64,000 nt of DNA, taken from assembly GCF_000746085.1 (NCBI RefSeq), contig NZ_JQKO01000013.1, positions 62,001-126,000 of the forward strand. Direction: 5' to 3'. The notes beneath the pieces were generated by a model that saw only the letters and a program-made list of their open reading frames with translations, was not told where the DNA came from and made no database searches. Made by a program: the position numbers and the translations under genes. This DNA comes from Methylocapsa aurea. GTDB lineage: Bacteria; Pseudomonadota; Alphaproteobacteria; Rhizobiales; Beijerinckiaceae. This document shows positions 21,129 to 31,269 of this stretch, piece after piece; position 1 is the first letter of the stretch, and each line of letters opens with the position of its first letter.

Positions 21129-22049
21129 TTATGCCTGGGAAAGCGAATCCTTGTGCAATTGCCTGTGCGGATTGCGAGGGAGATCTACAAGTTTCCATCC
21201 ACCGTTCACAAACCGACGACGCAGCGTCTCCGACGGCTCTTTCTTGAATATGCAGATCAATAGCCGTGTTGGCTTGAATAAGCGTAGAGCGCAAAGGCAG
21301 TCAAGCAGCATGACCATGAGGCGCATGCGTAAGAAGATAGGTGATGACCACTTCGCCGGGACGTACTCGCCGCCTGCTATGTATACATCGTTGAGGCCTT
21401 TGAAAAATACATTAGGCAGATCCAATCCCAGGCAAAGTTTTTCGATTTCCCGCTCTGAAACCGAATAGACATAGTTTCCGGAGTCCTCATACCGACCTTG
21501 ATCGACATGACGCGCCTTGCCAAAGAGCCGCTTCAATTGGAACGCGATGCTGCCGACGGCGCTCTTCCAGTAATCATTCGGCTCAATGATGATCACGCCT
21601 TTGTTGGCGACTCTGAGCATTTCATACAGAGCGGCATAGGGCCTTGGAAAATGATGATAAGCCTCTTTGCACATGACATAGTCGAATTGCCCATCTTCAA
21701 AACTCATTTTCTCCGCGTTCTCTAAAGCGTAGGTCTCGATGAGTCCCTTTTCTTTGGCCCTTTTCAGACCGAAATCCGCAATGTCGCTTGGAAGGATATT
21801 TTTTATCCCTCGCTTCCTCAACTCGACGGAATCCAGACCAAAGCGGCCATCGCCAATCGTCAGCCAGGTCGAATCGTCATCGGCAAAAAATTTCGCGAAG
21901 TCGTACATCCGGCTCTGGCGCCAATGATTCGAGGTCGAATCATCGAGCCAGCAACTCAAGAGCTTTTCATTGTCCTGCGCTTGGATTTCACGATCCCGCA
22001 GATGAAATTCTGCCTGCAATTCATAGGCTTCCCTGTGGAAATCACTCAT
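21129..22049 (-). CDS. SAM-dependent methyltransferase
   Basis: Class I methyltransferase of 306 residues (Methyltransf_11 type). A SAM-binding region is seen as TWLTIGDGRFGLDSVELRKR followed by an acidic post-II residue region (ILPSDIADFGLKRAKEKG) and post-III segment MSFEDGQFDYVMCKEAYHHF. The C-terminal part has a hydrophobic stretch (LRMRLMVMLLDCLCALRLF) that may attach it to the membrane. The start at 22049 (MSDFHREAYELQAEFHL) has GGAG eight bases upstream and is preferred to 22106. Likely target is a sugar of the local glycan, by context only. Confidence 0.82.
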   Translation of the reverse strand: MSDFHREAYELQAEFHLRDREIQAQDNEKLLSCWLDDSTSNHWRQSRMYDFAKFFADDDSTWLTIGDGRFGLDSVELRKRGIKNILPSDIADFGLKRAKEKGLIETYALENAEKMSFEDGQFDYVMCKEAYHHFPRPYAALYEMLRVANKGVIIIEPNDYWKSAVGSIAFQLKRLFGKARHVDQGRYEDSGNYVYSVSEREIEKLCLGLDLPNVFFKGLNDVYIAGGEYVPAKWSSPIFLRMRLMVMLLDCLCALRLFKPTRLLICIFKKEPSETLRRRFVNGGWKLVDLPRNPHRQLHKDSLSQA

Positions 22050-22127
22050 AGCTGGACTCCGATGTCGAATGGGATCATCTGATCGAGAAGAATCGCTCAG
22101 AATCAAAAGAGTTGGTGCATGTTGAAA

Positions 22128-22177
22128 TCGAAAGGTCGATCAACTTACTTAAAGAACATGCCCTAGGACATTCTTCG
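22128..22177. repeat. Short REP-like repeat, inverse copy
   Basis: GGTCGATCAACTTACTTAAA, then GAACATGCCCTA, the inverse of the GAGCATGTTCTT unit seen at 19714. Lies between two minus-strand genes. Confidence 0.5.
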
Positions 22178-22248
22178 GCTCGAACAAAACCCACCGCATC
22201 GGCGGTGGGGCCATCGAGGTCATTGCGAACTCGTTTGATAAAAGAAGG

Positions 22249-23460
22249 TCAAGACATCGACGCGGGGCCAATTTTTTCCGCGGATTTCAAGGCAAAAAGC
22301 GCGTTCATAAGATCGCGCAATTGACTCATCGCAGTGGCGCGAAGCTGCCGAAAATAGGACTTTATTTCTATAGCCTCCCATCGACGATAGTCGTCATGGC
22401 TCGCTACCAACCTTTCTAGCTGTTCAGCAATCCGATCGGACAGTTTTTCGTCGACATTAAGAACGATCCCCTGGCATCCCACCAGCTCTGCCACATAACC
22501 GCAATGGGTTGTTATGACAGGCAACCCATAGCTCATCGCCTCAAGCAGCACCAGCGGCTGCGCCTCGAAACGGTAGCGCGTGGGAAAAAGAAATATATCT
22601 ATGCTTTCGAAAAATGCCGCCTTCGCCTCGCCCGTGACCGGCCCGAGAATTTCAATATAGTCGCCGAGTCGATCCCGGGCTTGCGAAAGGATGTCTGCGG
22701 CCTGCTGCCCAACAGTCGGCCCCGCAAATACAAAAGTCATCTCCAGTCCACGGTCCCGGCATTTGGTTGCGGCATCGAGAGCCACATCCAAACCTTTCTC
22801 GTGACAAAGGTTGCTGAGGAAGCCAACCCGCAATCTATTTGAACGCAAAGACGGAGCCAACTTCAACTCGCCGTCCGGAATATGGCAGGCATTTTGACTT
22901 ACCAATATATTGCCGATCGCAGGATAGAGAAATCGCATGTTATCCGCCATCTCCTCGGACAGGACGACGTGAAGGCAGGAGGAGCCGGCGATGCGCTGTA
23001 AAAGGCCGAAGCGGCGCTGTCGCGTCAAAGTATGTTTGGACGTGTGGTGATGCAGAATGATATTGTAGCCAAGTACTCTCGCCAGGCCGATAATCAAAAA
23101 GTTATACCCAACCCCAAGGCCAGACTCGAAGACAGTGTAAAGCTGCTGGTTTGCTTTGACGCCTCGCTTCAATAACATCAACATGGCCAAAACAACCCGA
23201 AACATCCGTGTCAGATGGTATTGAAAACCAACATTCCGACGGCCGGGGCCGATGTCGGCGATTTCAATCTTGCCTGAGCCTGCAAATCTCTGAGCGGCCC
23301 GAATGACGGATGCGTCGACCAAGGATTGCCCGTGGAGCGGGGGTGGCAAACAGACCGCAAAAAAGACCGACCCTGCGATCAATCCATTGAATTCAAGGTC
23401 GTCGATCCGAGGCTGCTGTTCAAGCTCAGCAAACGCCGAAGGCCAAGGCCGATTATTCAT
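22249..23460 (-). CDS. Glycosyltransferase family 4 (GT-B)
   Basis: GT4 sugar transferase of 403 residues. The N-terminal acceptor domain has the loop PPPLHGQSLVDASVI typical of this group. The C-terminal donor domain shows RLRVGFLSNLCHEKGLDVAL, TFVFAGPTVG and FLFPTRYRFEAQPLVLLEAM with the E-x7-E pair. The start at 23460 has GGAG nine bases upstream. The gene reads in the same direction as the methyltransferase, about 200 bases apart. Upstream lies a long AT-rich gap shared with the flippase gene. Donor and acceptor cannot be told from sequence. Confidence 0.88.
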   Translation of the reverse strand: MNNRPWPSAFAELEQQPRIDDLEFNGLIAGSVFFAVCLPPPLHGQSLVDASVIRAAQRFAGSGKIEIADIGPGRRNVGFQYHLTRMFRVVLAMLMLLKRGVKANQQLYTVFESGLGVGYNFLIIGLARVLGYNIILHHHTSKHTLTRQRRFGLLQRIAGSSCLHVVLSEEMADNMRFLYPAIGNILVSQNACHIPDGELKLAPSLRSNRLRVGFLSNLCHEKGLDVALDAATKCRDRGLEMTFVFAGPTVGQQAADILSQARDRLGDYIEILGPVTGEAKAAFFESIDIFLFPTRYRFEAQPLVLLEAMSYGLPVITTHCGYVAELVGCQGIVLNVDEKLSDRIAEQLERLVASHDDYRRWEAIEIKSYFRQLRATAMSQLRDLMNALFALKSAEKIGPASMS

Positions 23461-24230
23461 TGTCTAGCACTCCAGCGCCGCATCTCTGCATAATTAGAAG
23501 ACAGAAAATCATGCATACGCGATATAGCTGAAACTATATATTGATATGCGATCAGCTAATATCTATGCAATACGCATATCAATTAACTATTATTTTCTTA
23601 GTTTAAATGTAACACAGCCACAATATCCATGTCTATGACACAATTGGGCTATAAATTGCCTTTTATAAGTCTATATATATTTTTATTGATGATTGTTATA
23701 CATTGATATTAGGCTATATATGTGTTTTTACATTTGATAATATGTAGGCATCGACCGCGTTATAATGACTATTATTCGTTGTCAGATAGCATTAAGCGAC
23801 GGGCTATCCGACCGGCCTTTTGGAAATGGCATAGAGCCGCCGCCGGTCACGCCTAAGCGATCCCAAGCCGCCTAGTCATCGCTGCGTTGTGAACAAGGAA
23901 GAATGCGGCTGCGCCGCGGAAGCCGCGCGACACGCCCTCGAGTCCTGCCCGCTTTTGACAAGAGATGGGGGTTGAGACGCTCTCCGCGGCGCCAGAACTC
24001 GGGCGAGAGACGATAGGAGCAATCATGCGGATTTAGGGGGAACTCGGCGCTGAGGGACGCTAGAATGCTTTGGCGTTCGCCAGAATCAGAAAGATGCCAG
24101 AGCATGTTCCTCAAAATTGATCGGCACTCTTCGATGCCGACATGCTCCGACTCTATAAACCCGGGGCCGAGTAGCCGAGATAAGCTTTGAGCGCTAACGA
24201 CATCAACGCTCTCAATAACGATGGACAGAA
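23461..24230. other. AT-rich divergent gap
   Basis: About 770 bases without a gene between divergent glycosyltransferase and flippase genes. 23510-23775 is extremely AT-rich (long TATAT and ATTA stretches), in sharp contrast with the GC-rich genome, and likely holds both promoters or is an H-NS/MucR-like silencing target (inference). A REP-like unit is at 24101-24150. Confidence 0.55.
24101..24150. repeat. Short REP-like repeat with inverted arms
   Basis: AGAGCATGTTCCTCAAAATT, then GATCGGCACTCTTCGATGCC and GACATGCTCC. The arms GAGCATGT and ACATGCTC are complementary, so it can fold into a stem. Same family as 35491-35545. Confidence 0.6.
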
Positions 24231-25523
24231 ATGAACCGCAACTTTCTTATACTTCGGTCAGTGGCATTCGCTTTTGTCACAAAACTCAGTGGCGGAGCGA
24301 CGGTTTTCATATCTTTGCCGATCGTCTCCCATGGCCTCTCTTCGGCCGACTATGCAAGCTTTTTGATGACGATAAACATCACTGCGACAGCAGGCCTCCT
24401 GTTTTATACATTCGGAATTTTATATGTTCGCGAATTGGCGCATGCTTTTGCGATCGAAGACCCTCGCGTTGTGATCGTCGCCGTCCGGAATACGTTTGGC
24501 AGCCATATGACTCTGACTGCCGGCGTGGCCCTCTGCCTCGCGATCGGGGTTCTGGCGGCGGGCAACATGATCGCGCTCAATGGCGCCATTCTAGTTGGAA
24601 TTCTTTTCAATTTGGTTCAGATGGCCGCGACCTGGGGACAAATATATAGGGCTGCAGCCAGGACAGATTATGTATCAAGCATCGTTCAGACGATAAGCAA
24701 TATATCCATGGTTTCTTGCTTATTTCTTTTATCTCGCAATGACGGGCTGTCAGCGCTTTCTGCATCCGGGGCTTTTTTCGGAATCCCCGCCGCCGCCGAA
24801 TTATTTATATTTTTTCAGCTTGTTATAAGCAAACACATAGACTTTAAAATCGACAAAAAGGCGATATATGCCTTTATAGCTAGAATACCGGAGTGTATTC
24901 CATTATCTTTATCTCCAATTGCCGACTACGTGAAACTCTACGCTTCCAGCATGATCGTTTTTTTTACATCAAACTCATATGATTACATACTATTTTCGGC
25001 AAGTATGATATTGATGTCGAGGCTAGTTAGTCCAATTACCCTGATTACCCGCCCCATCATGCCGGCCTTCATTGACGCCCTCCATCGAGAGGACGCAGCA
25101 TGGTTGAGAGGACTAAAAAAGGCGCTGTTCGGCGCAGCCGCAGCCGGGGCAGCCCTGGCGACAGTTCTGCCCTTCTGCATCAGCAAAGAGATTGTCTCCT
25201 TTGCGTTTCCAAAGGAGGCGCGTGACGTCTCACTGCTTTATATTTCTTTTTGCTCCTACTTCGCTTTCGCGTACGCTCTAGTCGCGTTGCTGGCTCCCCT
25301 TTATATTGGCGCCCGACGCGCATCCTTGTACGGCATCACCAACTTGGGCTTCACTTTGGGAGGGGCCGCGATTGGAGGCTTGCTGTGCAGCGGCTTCGGC
25401 GCTCCTGCCATGATGGGAGCGCTGGCGATCACGACAACGATCTGCGCTATATACCTTCTTGCATCCATGAGTTGGGCGAGGGATCCACAGGCGCTGAAAG
25501 GGGTGGATGATAGACGCCCTTGA
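24231..25523 (+). CDS. Polysaccharide flippase (Wzx/MOP superfamily)
   Basis: Inner-membrane protein of 430 residues with about 12 predicted hydrophobic helices and no large soluble part, as in the polysaccharide transporter branch of the MOP superfamily. The N-terminus FAFVTKLSGGATVFISLPIV resembles Wzx entry helices, and the C-terminal bundle ends LLASMSWARDP. Such proteins flip lipid-linked repeat units to the periplasm. Together with the polymerase at 27640 it indicates a Wzx/Wzy route. Codon use is visibly AT-richer in the middle of the gene (24660-25010), which fits horizontal origin. Confidence 0.85.
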   Translation: MNRNFLILRSVAFAFVTKLSGGATVFISLPIVSHGLSSADYASFLMTINITATAGLLFYTFGILYVRELAHAFAIEDPRVVIVAVRNTFGSHMTLTAGVALCLAIGVLAAGNMIALNGAILVGILFNLVQMAATWGQIYRAAARTDYVSSIVQTISNISMVSCLFLLSRNDGLSALSASGAFFGIPAAAELFIFFQLVISKHIDFKIDKKAIYAFIARIPECIPLSLSPIADYVKLYASSMIVFFTSNSYDYILFSASMILMSRLVSPITLITRPIMPAFIDALHREDAAWLRGLKKALFGAAAAGAALATVLPFCISKEIVSFAFPKEARDVSLLYISFCSYFAFAYALVALLAPLYIGARRASLYGITNLGFTLGGAAIGGLLCSGFGAPAMMGALAITTTICAIYLLASMSWARDPQALKGVDDRRP

Positions 25524-25808
25524 CCGCCCGGCCTTTCAACATGGCGGATGTGGCGCAAGAGCGCCGAATGCGGCGTCTCGCCGCAAGATGCGCCCTCCGA
25601 TATTTGAGCGCCGATGAGCAGCGCCGGTTCGGCGCTCACGTCAATCCTTGCGATGGAGTTGTTTTTTGATTAGCAAAGTGGTCGTTATTGACGCGGCCAA
25701 GCAAAATTCTACCTCGCTCCAACGTTGTTTGCATTGAACTGATAAGGACTGTGGTACATATTGTGGCAAGCGACCAAGTCGGCCCTGAAGAAGGCGTGAG
25801 GCTGGCTC

Positions 25809-27074
25809 ATGAGGCTATTTGACCTTCGCTTTAAGCGGTTGCGCGACCGTTCCGGCTTAATCATCGGCGCGGCGCTGTTCGTTGCGGCTTTGTCTGGGCT
25901 GATCGTCAGCTCTACATTCTCGCGGCCAATGCGCGTTCTGATTATCTGCCTTCTCGCGGCCGGTCTTGGCCTTGGCGCTTTCCTTTTTGTTCCCGCGGCG
26001 CCTCGCATCGCTAAAGCACTTCAGCAGCTTGCAGTCCTTCAGCCTCCAAGCGGCCTATCCGGCCCCTCACCGGTCGCGGCCTTCGACGTCGCTCTGCCGT
26101 CCCCAACTGGCCAGAGCGCGCCCATCACCGCTCGAATCTGGCATCCTTCGGAGACCACGTCGCTTTCGCCCAGCGGCCCACCGCTCTCTTGTGCTCTGGC
26201 GACAAGCACGCACATTCTACCGCGGGCGCAAGAGCCCTTTGATATTCTTCTGTACGCGCCGGGCAACGCCAGCCGCAGGAACGACAACGCCTCGACAGCC
26301 ACTACATTGGCCAGCCACGGGTATGTCGTCATAGCGATCGACGATATCGAGATCGATCCAAAATCTGCTGTTGAACCTCTCGTTTACGATTACTCGTCTG
26401 ACGCGGCATATGAAAAGACGCGGCGCAGCGGCGATCGGAAGGTGCTGCTTGAGGCCGAAAAAGCACTTGCTGCGCTCGATCGACTCCAAGCCTGCGCCAG
26501 CATCGACTGGCGAAACAAACTCGATTTCAGCCGCGTCGGCTTTTTCGGCTTTTCATTTGGCGGGGCCGTCGCGGCCGAGGCGGGCGTGATAGATAAGAGA
26601 ATCGTCGCCGTGGCTAATCTCGATGGAGCGCTCTTTGGCCATGCCGGCCTGGGCGCGCTAGACAAGCCCTATATGATCATGAACAGCGATGCTCCCATCC
26701 CAAGCATGCGTCAGCTTCAAGCCTCCGACCCGAGCGAACGGAATAGTGCGACAGCGGCCATTAATGACTTGCGCGAGGAGATCCGGCTCGCCAATCGACC
26801 CGATGGCTATTGGTTATGGGTCAAAGGCTCTACTCATGTAGGCTATGCCGACAATATTTTCGATCGGCGGCACTCCGCGAACTGGGTGACGTTGGATCCA
26901 ATCCGAATGAAGGAGATTCGCGACACATATCTGCTCGCGTTCTTTGATGAGCATCTCCGAAAGACGCCGCGTCCCCTCCTCCGTCAAGCCCCTTCGCCTT
27001 ATGGTGAAGTCGAGCTCCTAGCGGACAGCGCGCCCCGGCTCAGGGAATTAAGCGCGGCTCCCACTCCAAAGTAA
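25809..27074 (+). CDS. Alpha/beta hydrolase, PAF-acetylhydrolase-like
   Basis: A 421-residue esterase with two N-terminal membrane helices (about 16-36 and 42-65), so the catalytic domain is probably periplasmic. Motifs: LLYAPGNASRRNDNASTATT (oxyanion-loop region), nucleophile Ser in VGFFGFSFGGAVAAEAG, acidic residue in VANLDGALFG, and His in KGSTHVGYADN. These fit the PAF-acetylhydrolase type II family. In the polysaccharide locus removal of acetyl groups from the glycan is a reasonable guess, not proven. GTGAGG seven bases before ATG 25809 supports the start. Confidence 0.82.
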   Translation: MRLFDLRFKRLRDRSGLIIGAALFVAALSGLIVSSTFSRPMRVLIICLLAAGLGLGAFLFVPAAPRIAKALQQLAVLQPPSGLSGPSPVAAFDVALPSPTGQSAPITARIWHPSETTSLSPSGPPLSCALATSTHILPRAQEPFDILLYAPGNASRRNDNASTATTLASHGYVVIAIDDIEIDPKSAVEPLVYDYSSDAAYEKTRRSGDRKVLLEAEKALAALDRLQACASIDWRNKLDFSRVGFFGFSFGGAVAAEAGVIDKRIVAVANLDGALFGHAGLGALDKPYMIMNSDAPIPSMRQLQASDPSERNSATAAINDLREEIRLANRPDGYWLWVKGSTHVGYADNIFDRRHSANWVTLDPIRMKEIRDTYLLAFFDEHLRKTPRPLLRQAPSPYGEVELLADSAPRLRELSAAPTPK

Positions 27075-27639
27075 TCCATTTGGCAAAGAATCAGCTGCGC
27101 GCAGAAAGCCTGGATAATTGCCGCATTCTCAGCGGCGTCATTTGTGTTCAGAAGTCCTGATGCCGTTGCCACGATTGTCGGCAATCTATGGCCCTCAATA
27201 CGATGTCTAGAATCATTGGAGCCAGGGGTCGCTGCGCTGCGCCGCCGACGCCTCCGAACGGCTTGCATCGCTGCATCCTTTTTCGTCCAGGCGTCCCTGG
27301 CCTCGGAGAACAAGTACGCGATACAGACCGCATCAACTAGAACTTGCTTGAATCCCCCGTTGACCAGTCCGGACTATGGAATGCCGAGGACTCTTATTTC
27401 GGGCGTTCCCACTGCTGCGGCCGGGGTTCCGAGAAGGAAGCCGCCACCATCACGGGGCAGCCACGGCTGCATAGTCCTCTTCTGACAAAATTGAACAATA
27501 AAATGGAGCAATATTGCAGGAAGCGAGATTGCAGGCGCCGATTGTGGTATCGTTTGATATCCTTTGATCGGTCCGCGAACCGGAGACTGGATTACTGAGA
27601 GAAAAATAATTGCTAATTCGCAGGACTTATGAGCAGACG
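27075..27639. other. Gap, no assigned gene
   Basis: About 560 bases. A plus-strand frame at 27144-27485 (113 codons) has a hydrophobic segment ACIAASFFVQASLAS but no family, Shine-Dalgarno or conserved end, and is not called. The last 130 bases become AT-rich and probably hold the polymerase promoter. Confidence 0.45.
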
Positions 27640-29049
27640 ATGCATAATACAGCAAATACAATTAGCTTGCGTGCTCCGCTTATACTATTACTCTTCTCTA
27701 TTTCGTTCGTATCGTTCAGGCTAGCAATTCCCTATCAGCCTCAGTATGGAGAGTCGCTGACAATTCTCGCAGCTTGCATTTGCGCTCTATTCGTAATGCT
27801 CCTCGACAATTTGCTGGATCCACGTCCCCGGCCTGTTCACTTATTGTTTTGTATTTATATGATATTCTATTATCTTTTGCCTGGGTATTTCCATACCGTT
27901 TACGGGCGTTTTCCTTTTTTTGAAGCTGGATTTGCTCCCGATAAGGTCTTAAATGCTGCAATAGTCGTGGCGATATTTATCATATGCGCAACCGCTGGCC
28001 TCAGCATCAACTTTCCCTCCCGCGGCGGCGCCCCGCGCGTGACCATTCCTGCAAATCTTCAAAATGCAGCGCTATTTTGCGCCGCTGCCGCTGTGGTCGC
28101 CGGCGCCATGTATGGATTTGGCAGCCTCCTTACAGTTCGCGGCGAGGACGTGTTCGCGGATACATTGCCGTCGCCAACGCGATTGATAATAGGAGCAATC
28201 GCGCGCTCAGGCAGCTTCTACGCATTTTTGTTCGCCATTTTTGCGTTTTTGTCTCAAAAAAGCGCTCCCGTCTTAGTCATGGCGATAGTAACTGGCTCTG
28301 TTTTCCTCCTCTTCAATTCGCCTCTTGCCATTCCGCGATATGTCCTCGCTAGTTATCTCATTGCGGCCTTTTGTGTCTTCCTTAAGGTTACTAGAATACA
28401 AAAGCTCGCCTTAGCTTTAGCGCTCGTGGCCTCACAGGCAACATTATTCTCGTATATCAGCTATATTTCGAGAGGAGATCCAAGCACCACATTTAGATTT
28501 GACCCTTTTGAATATTATGTGACAAGCGGAGATTTCGATGGCCTGCAGTCTACAATCAATGTGGTTGCGATGCATGATGAGAAGGGTGGAAAAGAAGGCA
28601 TAAACTTACTTTCAGCCGTCTTGTTTTTCCTCCCGAGGTCTTTTTGGCCGCAAAAGAGCATGGGAACAGGTCCAGAGGCGGGCATTTATGCTGGTTACCC
28701 ATTTGTAAATCTTTCCTCCCCGCTGCCGAGCGAATTCTACGTCGACTTCGGATTGCCTGGCGTTGTAGTGCTATCCTTTCTCTTTGGTCTGTTTGTCAGA
28801 CTATGCGATGACTATCTTCTCCATTTCAAGAAAACCTCGGATCCTGTCGGCCAGGTCCTCGTCGGAACCGTTGCCGGATATATCTTTATTATCCTGCGCG
28901 GGTCCTTGGTCGCCACATTAGGTCCAATTGCCTTGTCGCTGTTCATCGCCAGCGTTTGTCACCGATTCACGACCCGGCCCAGTTCTGCGTCCTCTCCTGC
29001 ACGAACACTATCTAGGGATGACGCCGGCAGGATCACTTCCCGCAAATGA
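27640..29049 (+). CDS. Oligosaccharide repeat-unit polymerase (Wzy-like)
   Basis: Inner-membrane protein of 469 residues with about 12 hydrophobic helices and a large loop (about residues 275-360) before the last group of helices, the layout of O-antigen/repeat-unit polymerases. Readable late segment: FPRSFWPQKSMGTGPEAGIY and LPSEFYVDFGLPGVVVLSFL, typical for this family (conserved P-S-E-x-Y-x-D-F-G). It would join flipped repeat units in the periplasm. ATG 27640 is preferred to the TTG at 27610. It stands alone between a gap and an IS5 remnant. Base composition is AT-rich for this genome. Confidence 0.85.
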   Translation: MHNTANTISLRAPLILLLFSISFVSFRLAIPYQPQYGESLTILAACICALFVMLLDNLLDPRPRPVHLLFCIYMIFYYLLPGYFHTVYGRFPFFEAGFAPDKVLNAAIVVAIFIICATAGLSINFPSRGGAPRVTIPANLQNAALFCAAAAVVAGAMYGFGSLLTVRGEDVFADTLPSPTRLIIGAIARSGSFYAFLFAIFAFLSQKSAPVLVMAIVTGSVFLLFNSPLAIPRYVLASYLIAAFCVFLKVTRIQKLALALALVASQATLFSYISYISRGDPSTTFRFDPFEYYVTSGDFDGLQSTINVVAMHDEKGGKEGINLLSAVLFFLPRSFWPQKSMGTGPEAGIYAGYPFVNLSSPLPSEFYVDFGLPGVVVLSFLFGLFVRLCDDYLLHFKKTSDPVGQVLVGTVAGYIFIILRGSLVATLGPIALSLFIASVCHRFTTRPSSASSPARTLSRDDAGRITSRK

Positions 29050-29141
29050 GCTGACAAGATAGGATCCCGGCGCATCCACTTGTTGAGCATTTTGTACGAA
29101 GTGGGTCGCGCTGGGGGATAAGAAATGCCAACGAGCAATTT

Positions 29142-29946
29142 TCATTCGATCTGAAACTGCCCTATCTTGAATCGACAATCAGCGCATCCAAAGCATCGCG
29201 CTGGCGAGGTGGACGAAGCTGAGGAAATGCAGGGCGCGCCGTTCACCGCACCTTGCGAAACGGCGGAAGTGCTTGAACTTGTTGAGGCATAGTTAGATGC
29301 ATTGCGCAGGCGGTAGATGGTCTTGTCACAGGAGCGGGGATGTTTGCGGGTTGGGTTGGATGGGATCACAGCCTTTGGGCCCGGGCCGGCGATGAAGTCG
29401 CGCTGAGCTGAACGCGGCTGTCGTAGCCGGCGTCGGCGATGACGCGACTGGTCTGTGGCCTGTCTAGAGAAGCTGGAGCTTGGATGGCGTCGCCAGTCTG
29501 ACGAGGCGTAAGGACGAAACACAGCGGTCAACGATGACCATCAGCAAGCATATCAACCTTTGTGGTCAATCTGCCTTGGGAACACCCGAAAGCCTGGTTC
29601 CGCCTCCCCTTTTCCGGTCGCTGGCTGCTGATGGGCGCGAACCAGAGCGGCATCGAGCATGAGATGCTCGTCCTTTAAATCGCCAATGAGCGCCTCGAAT
29701 AGGTGCTCCCGGACGCTGGCCTTGGCCCTGCGGGAGAAGCGCTTGCGCAGTCTCTTCGACTTGCCTCGCTGCGACGGATCCCGCCAATGCGCGCCCGAGC
29801 GCAAAACCCATAGAGCGCCCTTCACGAACAGGCGTTTGACAACCACAATTTGGCCCCAATCGCTGGCATTGCCAGATAGCAAGAGGGGCGCCTCCCTCTG
29901 CGCCGTCGTCAATTATCTCTTCGCTATTCGCTGCGTTCCGATTCAT
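29142..29946 (-). pseudogene. IS5-family (IS427 group) transposase remnant
   Basis: Minus-strand pieces of an IS5-type transposase in different frames. The N-terminal part is NRLFVEAVLW-like: VVKRLFVKGALWVLRSGAHW, then RVREHLFEALIGDLKDE-like text and LDAALVRAHQQPATGKG (29912-29560). The C-terminal part is KAVIPSNPTRKHPRSCD, TIYRLRNASN and the frame-shifted FKHFRR-like end (29410-29150). Several frameshifts and stops; inactive. The copy separates the polymerase from the FkbM gene. Confidence 0.8.
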
Positions 29947-30182
29947 GAAATCGAAAACACAATCAATCAGCTCTCAGGCTACTTGAGAATCGTAATTATG
30001 AATTATATCCAAAGCAAGTTCCAAGCTGAAGAAAACTATAAAGTTCCCAAGTTAGCACGGTTCTAAATCCAAGATGCGCGCTGGCGAAGGAGGCCGGAAG
30101 GCATGGCCAGGCTCAATCGGTCGATCTGCACCCAGAAAAATCAGGCATGAGCCGCTTCTTTCGGCGCCAAGGAGGCTATTCA

Positions 30183-30839
30183 ATGATTCGAAAAATATTT
30201 CAGTGGTTGCCAATTTCGGCGAAAGGAAAAAAATATCTCAAATTCGTATTCTTTTTTGGAGCTTCACGTTTAGGAATTGTTCAGCGACCGGCGCTCAATG
30301 GGCTGGACCTGAAACTCGAAAAATATCTTCCTTATTCTGGTGGCGTCTTTGTCGAGGCCGGCGCGAATGACGGGATCAGCCAGTCAAATACTTGGTATTT
30401 CGAGACTTATCGTGAATGGTCTGGTCTGCTAATCGAGCCGATTCCCGAATTAGCCAGAATGGCTCATAGATTCCGCAAATCGCCCGTTGCCAATGTCGCG
30501 CTTTGCGGACGCGATAAAGACGGATCCTCTATATATCTAAATGTCAATGACCTTATGACAAAGGTTAGCGACAACAAGGAAGGATCTATAAAAATAAATG
30601 CAAGAGCATTATCAAGCCTTCTTGACGATTACAAGATCACTTGTATTGATTTGTTTTCTTTGGATGTAGAAGGATTTGAGCTTAATGTTTTGGATGGCCT
30701 AAATTTGGACCGCCATGCACCAAAATTTATATTAATCGAGACAGCTAACATTGACGCAGTACTCCTGAAGCTGCAGGGCCGATATGAGATGCGCGACAAA
30801 TTGAGCTTCCACGACTATCTGTTACAGCATAAATCATAG
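30183..30839 (+). CDS. FkbM-family methyltransferase
   Basis: A 218-residue class I methyltransferase of the FkbM family, which O-methylates sugars or small molecules. SAM-binding motif: GGVFVEAGANDGISQSNTW; family signature LFSLDVEGFELNVLDGLNL near residue 170. ATG 30183 is fixed by AAGGAGG (30169-30175), so the longer in-frame start at 30147 is rejected. AT-rich codon use like the flippase and polymerase. In bacterial polysaccharide clusters FkbM enzymes often cap or decorate the glycan; here context only. Confidence 0.88.
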   Translation: MIRKIFQWLPISAKGKKYLKFVFFFGASRLGIVQRPALNGLDLKLEKYLPYSGGVFVEAGANDGISQSNTWYFETYREWSGLLIEPIPELARMAHRFRKSPVANVALCGRDKDGSSIYLNVNDLMTKVSDNKEGSIKINARALSSLLDDYKITCIDLFSLDVEGFELNVLDGLNLDRHAPKFILIETANIDAVLLKLQGRYEMRDKLSFHDYLLQHKS

Positions 30840-31269
30840 CAGTAAGAACAAAGCCCAAGAACTGATCGAGATTTTCGATTCTTTGGAGCGCTTTGCAAAG
30901 GCGCATTTTCTTAACGCGAACCGGCTTTGGCTTCGCTCGAAAGTGCTCTGGGGCTTCAACTCTGAGCACCATTTCCCGATCGGATGATTCAATCCGATCG
31001 GGAACAATTCCATGGTCTCTCTGGCATTTCCGGTGGACTGGCTCAACGTCGGCGGCGCGATCCACCACGCGCAGCCAGATCACTTCCCGACCAGATGGAA
31101 ACATCTGATCGCACAGGAATCGCGACGATCCCATGCCAAAGGATTGGAGCATCTTCTGATCGAAAAAGTCGGTCAACTTTTTTAGAACATGCCCTAGCCG
31201 CAGCGACCGCCCCCAAGTGCTATCTCTCCCCCACGATGCGGCTCAGGGCCTTGGCGATGGAGCGCACCG
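30840..31269. repeat. Gap filled with REP-like repeats
   Basis: Between convergent FkbM and GH71 genes. It contains the half-unit GCGCATTTTCTTAACGCGAA...GCTCGAAAGTGCTC (30885-30951), the CCCGATCGGATGATTCAATC unit with its inverted arm (30972-31003), and an inverse GAACATGCCC unit (31165-31198). No terminator with a T-run was found; the repeat stems may serve as such. Confidence 0.6.

Noticed and set aside
27144-27485. Possible exported 113-residue protein
   Set aside because: One hydrophobic stretch only, no start signal, no recognisable domain; kept as an open question in the gap entry.
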